Of a stretch of DNA of 64,000 nt, positions 56,717 to 64,000 are shown in pieces (position 1 is the first letter of the stretch; each line of letters starts with the position of its first letter). The position numbers and the translations under genes are program-made. This DNA comes from Sambucus nigra (Eukaryota > Streptophyta > Magnoliopsida > Dipsacales > Adoxaceae), in contig OX422221.1 of assembly GCA_949130495.1 (NCBI GenBank), positions 151,261,741 through 151,325,740 of the forward strand, written 5' to 3'. The notes under the pieces were generated by a model, which saw only the letters and a program-made list of their open reading frames with translations, was not told the DNA's origin and did not search any database.

Positions 56717-59700
56717 TTACTCATTAGGCTTTAAGCCCACCCCCCTCGATGTTTTGTAAATGATATCTCTTGACAACCCTTTGGTCAATGGATCTGCTAA
56801 ATTATCATTTGACCTTACAAAGTCAATGGTTATAATGCCATTAGATATGAGTTGTCTCACACTGTTATGCCTGCGACGAATATGTCTTGACTTTCCATTA
56901 TATGACTTGTTGCTTGCTTTTGCTATTGCCGCTTGGCAATCACAGTGTATAAGTACCGCAGGTACAGGTTTAGGCCACATTGGAATGTCTGCCAGAAATG
57001 TCCTCAGCCACTCGGCTTCTTCACCTGCTTTGTCTAAAGCTATGAATTCAGACTCCATTGTTGATCTTGCAATGCATGTCTGTTTTGAGGATTTCCATGA
57101 TACGGCAGCCCCGCCTAATGTGAATACATATCCACTTGTAGATTTGGATTCCTCTGAGTCTGAAATCCAATTAGCATCAGTATAACCTTCAATCACAGCA
57201 GGATATGAGACATAATATAAAGCATAATCCAAAGTAAATTTCAGGTATCTCAAAACTCTAATAAGTGCATTCCAGTGATCATTATTAGGATTACAAGTAT
57301 ATCTACTCAATCTCCCTACTGCATATGAAATATCAGGTCTGGTGCAGTTCATAATGTACATTAGGCTACCAATAATTCTTGAATATTCAAGTTGTGACAC
57401 AGGTTCTCCTTTGTTTTTCTTCAGTTTACTATTTGGATCATAAGGAGTTCTAACAGGAGTAGATTCATATTGATTGAATTTCCTTAACACACTTTCTATA
57501 TAATGTGATTGTGATCATTTGATTCCCACAGAATCTCGTATTATTTTTATTCCCAAAATAAAATCTGCAACTCCCAAGTCTTTCATATCAAATTGTTCAC
57601 ATAACATCTTCTTAGTGGTTTTTATAATACTCATATGTGATCCAAATATTAACATATCGTCAACGTAAAGGCAAACAATCACACAAGCATCTCTATGACA
57701 CTTAAAATACACACATTTATCAGATTCATTTATTTTAAATCCATCATTAATCATTACTTGATCAAATTTTTCATGCCACTGCTTAGGGGCTTGTTTTAGT
57801 CCATATAAGGATTTAACTAGCTTGCAAACTTTGTTCTCTAATCCCTTTACAACAAATCCTTCCGGTTGATCCATATAAATTTCCTCTTCTAATTCCCCAT
57901 TTAAAAAAGCTGTTTTAACATCCATTTGATGAATTTCCAGTTTATAGATGGATGCGAGGGAAATTAGAATTCTAATAGAAGTAATTCGCGTAACCGGAGA
58001 ATAAGTGTCAAAGAAATCGATTCCCTCCTTTTGTTTATATCCTTTAGCTACTAACCTAGCCTTATATTTTTCTATGGATCCATCAGGTTTCATTTTTCTT
58101 TTAAAAATCCATTTACACCCTATGGTTTTACAACCTGGTGGTAAGCTAACTAAATCCCAAGTGTGATTTTGCATAATAGATTCTATTTCACTATTAATAG
58201 CCTCTTTCCAAAATGGAGCTTCGGGAGAGATAAGAGCATCGTGATAAGATTGAGGATCCCCCTCGGACAAAAATGAAATATAATCAGGCCCAAAAGATTT
58301 ATCTATTTTACGTCTTTTACTTTTCCTAACTTCCTGTATTTCCATATCATTCTCTTGCCTACTACTAGATGGCATATATATGTTCGAAGGAGCATCCTCA
58401 AGTCTAGTAGTGGGATTATGTGGAAAAATATGTTCAAAAAATTCTGCATCACGAGATTCAATAATAGTATTTGTAGATACACTATCTACATCTGATTTAA
58501 ACACAAGGAACCTATATGCACTACTGTTTTGAGCATTTCCTATAAATACACAATCAACAGTTTTAGGTCCGAGTTTAGTTCGTTTAGGTGGAGGCAGAAC
58601 TACTTTTGCTAAACACCCCCACACTTTTAAGTATTTATATGAAGGCTTTCTTCCTTTCCATAATTCATAAGGAGATTTATCAGATTTCTTAGGGGGAATT
58701 TTGTTTAAAATATAACAAGCTGAAAGTACCGCTTCACCCCATAAATTGTGAGGAAGACCCGAGTTGTTTAACATAGCATTTACCATATCCTTTAGCGTTT
58801 GATTTTTACGTTCCCCCACACCATTTTGTTGTGGACAATATGGTGCCGTAGTTTGATGTATTATGCCATGTATTTTACAAAAATCATTAAAAGGCTCAGA
58901 ATATTCTCCCCCTCTATCTGATCTCACAATTTTAATTTTTTGATTTAGTTGATTTTCAACTTCCGTTTTATATAGTATGAATTTCTCAAGTGCTTCATCC
59001 TTAGATCTCAAAAGATACACATAACAGAATTTCGTGTGATCATCTATAAAGGTGATAAAATATTTTTTCCCACCCCTTGTTTGAATTCCTTTTAAGTCAC
59101 ACAAATCGGTATGAATTAATCCCAAAATTTCAGTAGAGCGTTGTATACTTTGAAAAGGTTTTCTTTTGAATTTTGATTCAACACATATTTCACATTTGTG
59201 TTCGACATTTGCAGGCAGTTTAGGAATATCTCCTAAATTCATTAATCTTCTAAGTGAAGCAAAATTAACATGTCCAAGTCTACTATGCCATAAATATAAG
59301 GAATCAGAGATATAAGCAGAAGAATTAACTACATTAAAAACAGAGTCAACAGTTACATTTAATTTGAATAATCCCTCACACATGTAACCCTTTCCCACAA
59401 ACACCCCATTTTTAGATAAAACAAACTGATCAGATTCAAAAACCATTTTAAAACCCTTTTTACTCAACAGCGAGCCTGAGACCAAGTTTTTCCTAATGTC
59501 GGGCACGTGCAACACCTCGTTCAACGTCAGGACTTTTCCAGAATTGAATTTTAAATCCACCTTCCATTTTCCAGCAACAGCAGCTACTGAAGAATTGCCC
59601 ATGTAGAGCTTTTCATCACTTCCCACCACCTCGTAGTGGGAAAAAACGCTCCTGTCTCCACAGATGTGTCGGGTGGCCCCAGTGTCCACCCACCAGTCCT

Positions 59701-60631
59701 TAATGTTGCTAACCAGGCGTGCCTCTGAAATAACAGCAGAAAAATTATCAGTTTCAACAATTGAAGCTTGTGCACCCCCATTAGGTTTTTTGAAATTCTC
59801 ATTGTTTTTCCTTTTGAAGCAGTCTTGGGCTCGATGTCCAGGTTTACCACAAGCAAAACAGTCTCCCCCGAATTTCTTAATCCCACCTTTAGGTTTCGTA
59901 GCATTATTTGGTGCTTTTCCTTTCCCCTTAAATTTATGTTGGTACTTATTTGGCTTAAACTGATTTTTGGTCCCCCCACTACTTTCAGCAATGTTTGCTT
60001 TGGCAGCCATAGCCGTGGCAACGTCTCTTTTTTCCTTAACGCAGTTATCCTCTTCAATTCTAAGTCTAACAGTGAGATCTTCCATAGTCATATCTTTACG
60101 TTTATGTTTAAGGCCATTTCTAAATTCTTTCCAGGAAGGGGGAAGTTTCTCAATAACAGATGCAACTTGAAAACCCTCACTAATTGACATACCCTCAGCA
60201 TGAATTTCATGAATAATGACTTGAAGTTCCTCTAATTGTGACAAAACAAATTTTTCGTCAACCATTTTAAAATCCAGAAAACGACTAACAACAAATTTCT
60301 TACTTCCAGCATCTTCAGTTTTATATTTCTTATCTAACATCAACCATAACTCTCTAGCAGTAGGGACAGAAAAATAAATATCATACAGGGCATCATCCAG
60401 ATTGTTCATAATATGATTTTTGCACATAAAATCAGATTTTTCCCAAAGTTGATTAACAACAGTTTTTGCAGGTTCGGTCTCTTCAAAATTATCTTCCTTA
60501 ATTTCTAACGTGTGATCGAGTTCCAACAGGTTCAGATAAAATTGCATTTTTTGTTGCCAACGTTTAAAATTCAAACCAACAAATTTTTCAGGCCTAGCAG
60601 AGGCGATAGCAGCAGGATCAAATTTTCCCAT
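56717..60631 (-). pseudogene. copia gag-pol, copy 2 (one nonsense codon)
   Basis: The frame runs from ATG at 60631 through gag, knuckle, protease DTGA, the integrase DDE set and RT (YVDDMLIFG) for 1038 codons without a frameshift. It stops at a TGA (57515-57517), where copies 1 and 3 have Leu TTA; the change is a T-to-G transversion at 57516. After the stop the same frame (56717-57490) codes for the end of RT and all of RNase H to the native TAA. This is the least damaged of the three copies. It also differs from copy 1 at two gag residues (Ser to Phe and Asn to Ser). Confidence 0.95.
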
Positions 60632-60649
60632 TGTACGAATATAAAATTT

Positions 60650-60664
60650 ATATTTCTATCTTAG
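60650..60664 (-). promoter_or_regulatory. putative primer site of copia copy 2, complementary to its LTR
   Basis: Same place as 55401-55415 but with one change, giving one mismatch in the 15-nt pairing with the LTR word at 60755-60769. Confidence 0.45.
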
Positions 60665-60666
60665 AT

Positions 60667-61389
60667 TGTTATATACGTATATGGAAAACTAAAGGGATAG
60701 TAATAAATTGGAACGACTTATCTGGATGCTGAGGTGTGTGTTAGACACACAGTCCTAAGACAGAAATATCGCCCGCACGATAATTAGTGATGCTTCGAGC
60801 CTCAGATAACTGTCCCCAGGATTCAACAGCACAGTTCATCCGATTGAAGCACTCAATGGATGACTTTAAAACCACAAGAGATTATGCCCAGAATTGGAGT
60901 ATGAAGAAGGACGTTTTTTGAGCGAGAGAGAGATTGAAAAGTTATCAGAAACTGATCTGCATATCCCTCATATAAAGGGATGCAGAAACCACCCACTTCC
61001 CCCAAAACGTGGGTGACCACTTCTCCCACTAAACCACTCCCAACGGCTAATTAAAAAAAACGTGTTTTAAGTTTAATCATAGAATAATTTTTAATTAATT
61101 AAATAAAACAATTTTTAATATTAATTAAAATAATTTAATGACGAAATTAAAATTAACTCATTATTAGGACCCAAGACCCAAGCCCAAGTCCCAAGTCCCA
61201 AGTCTTGATATATAATATAATAATTATATATCTATTTAGGTATAAATACCCCAAATCCTCTTAAATTCCCTTAGTGGGACTTGAACCCATGACCTCCTTT
61301 AAAGGGGACTCAAAAGTTACCACTAGGCTACAAGGTCTTATTGTGAGTATATCATTCACACCAATAGTTATACACACACACACACAACA
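60667..61389 (-). repeat. LTR3 of the copia array (723 bp)
   Basis: Shared by copies 2 (as 5' LTR) and 3 (as 3' LTR). TATA-like CCCTTTATAT on the minus strand at 60970-60979. Confidence 0.95.
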
Positions 61390-61965
61390 ATCCCCCACAT
61401 GAATGAGATACGAGAAGAAAGAATAAAGAAAGTTTTGGGCAATAAAATTGTCATTAATAGGCAGAGGTGTCTTTTGGACTTGAACCTTGCTTAGTGTATG
61501 TCCATTGGGCTTACAACCATTCAGTGAATTACATATCTTGAACTGACCAGTTATTTTGGTAAACCAGTTCAATAGACTACACACATGACACTTTAATACA
61601 CTTGTGGTTCACAACAGTTTTGCTCATTAAGGCCATGAGCTATATCCCAGTATCATGAGTGCTCTAGAGAATTCAGCCACAATTCCCATAGGTAGCGGCC
61701 CCACTACCACACTCACTTAGGTGAATCTATCAAGAATGTCCTGTCACATCCCGCTTGAAAATTCAAGCCATAGATTCATTAAGAGTTTAGCTCAACCTTT
61801 CTCATTACAGGTAGCACTACTATTATTATTATTAATAACACCATAGGGATAAGACAATGATAAGTCTTTGTAGCGCTCACATATAATCATCCACAATTAG
61901 TTTTCCCATGGAACCTATATTCTGGGATCTCCATTCAGATAGGTTGGGTATCCATCATGATGATT
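61390..61965 (-). other. copia copy 3: polypurine tract and 3' untranslated region
   Basis: Same layout as the other copies. Polypurine tract at 61390-61399. Confidence 0.7.
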
Positions 61966-64000
61966 TTACTCATTAGGCTTTAAGCCCACCCCCCTCGATG
62001 TTTTGTAAATGATATCTCTTGACAACCCTTTGGTCAATGGATCTGCTAAATTATCATTTGACCTTACAAAGTCAATGGTTATAATGCCATTAGATATGAG
62101 TTGTCTCACACTGTTATGCCTGCGACGAATATGTCTTGACTTTCCATTATATGACTTGTTGCTTGCTTTTGCTATTGCCGCTTGGCAATCACAGTGTATA
62201 AGTACCGCAGGTACAGGTTTAGGCCACATTGGAATGTCTGCCAGAAATGTCCTCAGCCACTCGGCTTCTTCACCCTGCTTTGTCTAAAGCTATGAATTCA
62301 GACTCCATTGTTGATCTTGCAATGCATGTCTGTTTTGAGGATTTCCATGATACGGCAGCCCCGCCTAATGTGAATACATATCCACTTGTAGATTTGGATT
62401 CCTCTGAGTCTGAAATCCAATTAGCATCAGTATAACCTTCAATCACAGCAGGATATGAGACATAATATAAAGCATAATCCAAAGTAAATTTCAGGTATCT
62501 CAAAACTCTAATAAGTGCATTCAAGTGATCATTATTAGGATTACAAGTATATCTACTCAATCTCCCTACTGCATATGAAATATCAGGTCTGGTGCAGTTC
62601 ATAATGTACATTAGGCTACCAATAATTCTTGAATATTCAAGTTGTGACACAGGTTCTCCTTTGTTTTTCTTCAGTTTACTATTTGGATCATAAGGAGTTC
62701 TAACAGGAGTAGATTCATATTGATTGAATTTCCTTAACACACTTTCTATATAATGTGATTGTGATAATTTGATTCCCACAGAATCTCGTATTATTTTTAT
62801 TCCCAAAATAAAATCTGCAACTCCCAAGTCTTTCATATCAAATTGTTCACATAACATCTTCTTAGTGGTTTTTATAATACTCATATGTGATCCAAATATT
62901 AACATATCGTCAACGTAAAGGCAAACAATCACACAAGCATCTCTATGACACTTAAAATACACACATTTATCAGATTCATTTATTTTAAATCCATCATTAA
63001 TCATTACTTGATCAAATTTTTCATGCCACTGCTTAGGGGCTTGTTTTAGTCCATATAAGGATTTAACTAGCTTGCAAACTTTGTTCTCTAATCCCTTTAC
63101 AACAAATCCTTCCGGTTGATCCATATAAATTTCCTCTTCTAATTCCCCATTTAAAAAAGCTGTTTTAACATCCATTTGATGAATTTCCAGTTTATAGATG
63201 GATGCGAGGGAAATTAGAATTCTAATAGAAGTAATTCGCGTAACCGGAGAATAAGTGTCAAAGAAATCGATTCCCTCCTTTTGTTTATATCCTTTAGCTA
63301 CTAACCTAGCCTTATATTTTTCTATGGATCCATCAGGTTTCATTTTTCTTTTAAAAATCCATTTACACCCTATGGTTTTACAACCTGGTGGTAAGCTAAC
63401 TAAATCCCAAGTGTGATTTTGCATAATAGATTCTATTTCACTATTAATAGCCTCTTTCCAAAATGGAGCTTCGGGAGAGATAAGAGCATCGTGATAAGAT
63501 TGAGGATCCCCCTCGGACAAAAATGAAATATAATCAGGCCCAAAAGATTTATCTATTTTACGTCTTTTACTTTTCCTAACTTCCTGTATTTCCATATCAT
63601 TCTCTTGCCTACTACTAGATGGCATATATATGTTCGAAGGAGCATCCTCAAGTCTAGTAGTGGGATTATGTGGAAAAATATGTTCAAAAAATTCTGCATC
63701 ACGAGATTCAATAATAGTATTTGTAGATACACTATCTACATCTGATTTAAACACAAGGAACCTATATGCACCACTGTTTTGAGCATTTCCTATAAATACA
63801 CAATCAACAGTTTTAGGTCCGAGTTTAGTTCGTTTAGGTGGAGGCAGAACTACTTTTGCTAAACACCCCCACACTTTTAAGTATTTATATGAAGGCTTTC
63901 TTCCTTTCCATAATTCATAAGGAGATTTATCAGATTTCTTAGGGGGAATTTTGTTTAAAATATAACAAGCTGAAAGTACCGCTTCACCCCATAAATTGTG
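61966..64000 (-). pseudogene. copia gag-pol, copy 3 (partial, frameshifted)
   Basis: Holds the integrase C-terminus, RT (YVDDMLIFG) and RNase H. The 5' half lies beyond the right edge. An extra C at 62273-62275 shifts the frame in RNase H between ALDKAG and the last 87 codons (61966-62229). At 57516's equivalent position this copy has the Leu codon. At 63772 it has a T-to-C change (Ser to Gly) not seen in the other two. The first part of the window-edge region (63875-64000) is in the same frame; ATG at 63874 is internal. Confidence 0.92.

Larger units (their letters stand above)
50167..64000 (-). mobile_element. tandem array of three copia elements sharing LTRs
   Basis: Order on the plus strand: LTR1 (50167-50890), internal 1 (50891-55417), LTR2 (55418-56140), internal 2 (56141-60666), LTR3 (60667-61389), internal 3 (61390 to beyond 64000). 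The repeat period is 5249-5250 bp. Copies differ by only a handful of bases. Each internal region has gag, protease, integrase, RT and RNase H in that order, with a polypurine tract GTGGGGGAT before the 3' LTR. The right end is outside the window. Left flank GCTAC (50162-50166) is the candidate target duplication. Confidence 0.95.

Overview
This 64 kb window is plant nuclear intergenic DNA, made almost entirely of transposable elements. Evidence for a plant: Athila-like and Tat-like Ty3/gypsy elements, Ty1/copia elements, a TAA-flanked Tourist/PIF-type element, a Helitron-like element, a hAT relic, and a plant-mobile-domain-like protein. I see no intact host gene, rRNA gene, functional tRNA gene or CRISPR array. 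The species cannot be named from the sequence; a flowering plant is the safest call.

Layout. (1) 1-1375: 3' end of a minus-strand gypsy element (E) with an acidic ORF. (2) about 1700-38161: an old plus-strand Tat-like gypsy element (A), about 14 kb of its own sequence, split by two younger insertions. The first (5620-17075, minus strand) is an Athila-like element (B) joined to a second, mosaic LTR (C) through an inverted copy of B's own 3' tail. It sits in A's pol between repeats of ATGGAA(TTA). The second (25316-36263, minus strand) is a complete 10.9 kb Tat-like element (D) with 584-bp LTRs and a GTAGT target-site duplication. (3) 38162-42483: a decayed plus-strand copia fragment (F), split in its reverse transcriptase by a 2.1 kb PIF/Harbinger-like element (40151-42290, TAA duplication). 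(4) 42484-50166: AT-rich sequence with microsatellites, a palindromic MITE, a dead hAT transposase and one or two Helitron-like elements. (5) 50167-64000: three head-to-tail copies of one minus-strand copia element sharing LTRs (LTR-internal-LTR-internal-LTR-internal), about 99% identical or better, running off the right edge.

Points of most interest. Element D carries, between integrase and 3' LTR and antisense to its own pol, an apparent four-exon gene (26317-29996). Its start resembles the 'putative gypsy type transposon' domain, and it ends in coiled coil with an Arg-Gly-rich patch. Element A has a decayed antisense gene in the same slot, but with a plant-mobile-domain-like motif instead. 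Both elements also have a tandem repeat between pol and the antisense gene. The copia array lacks a TGG-type primer binding site. Instead, the 15 nt just inside the LTR are exactly complementary to a site in the LTR, which raises the possibility of self-priming. Two unrelated LTRs (copia and C) each contain a tRNA/SINE-like pol III promoter pair. Nonsense codons in B, D and D's antisense gene can mostly be explained by C-to-T or G-to-A transitions, as expected for methylated, silenced elements.
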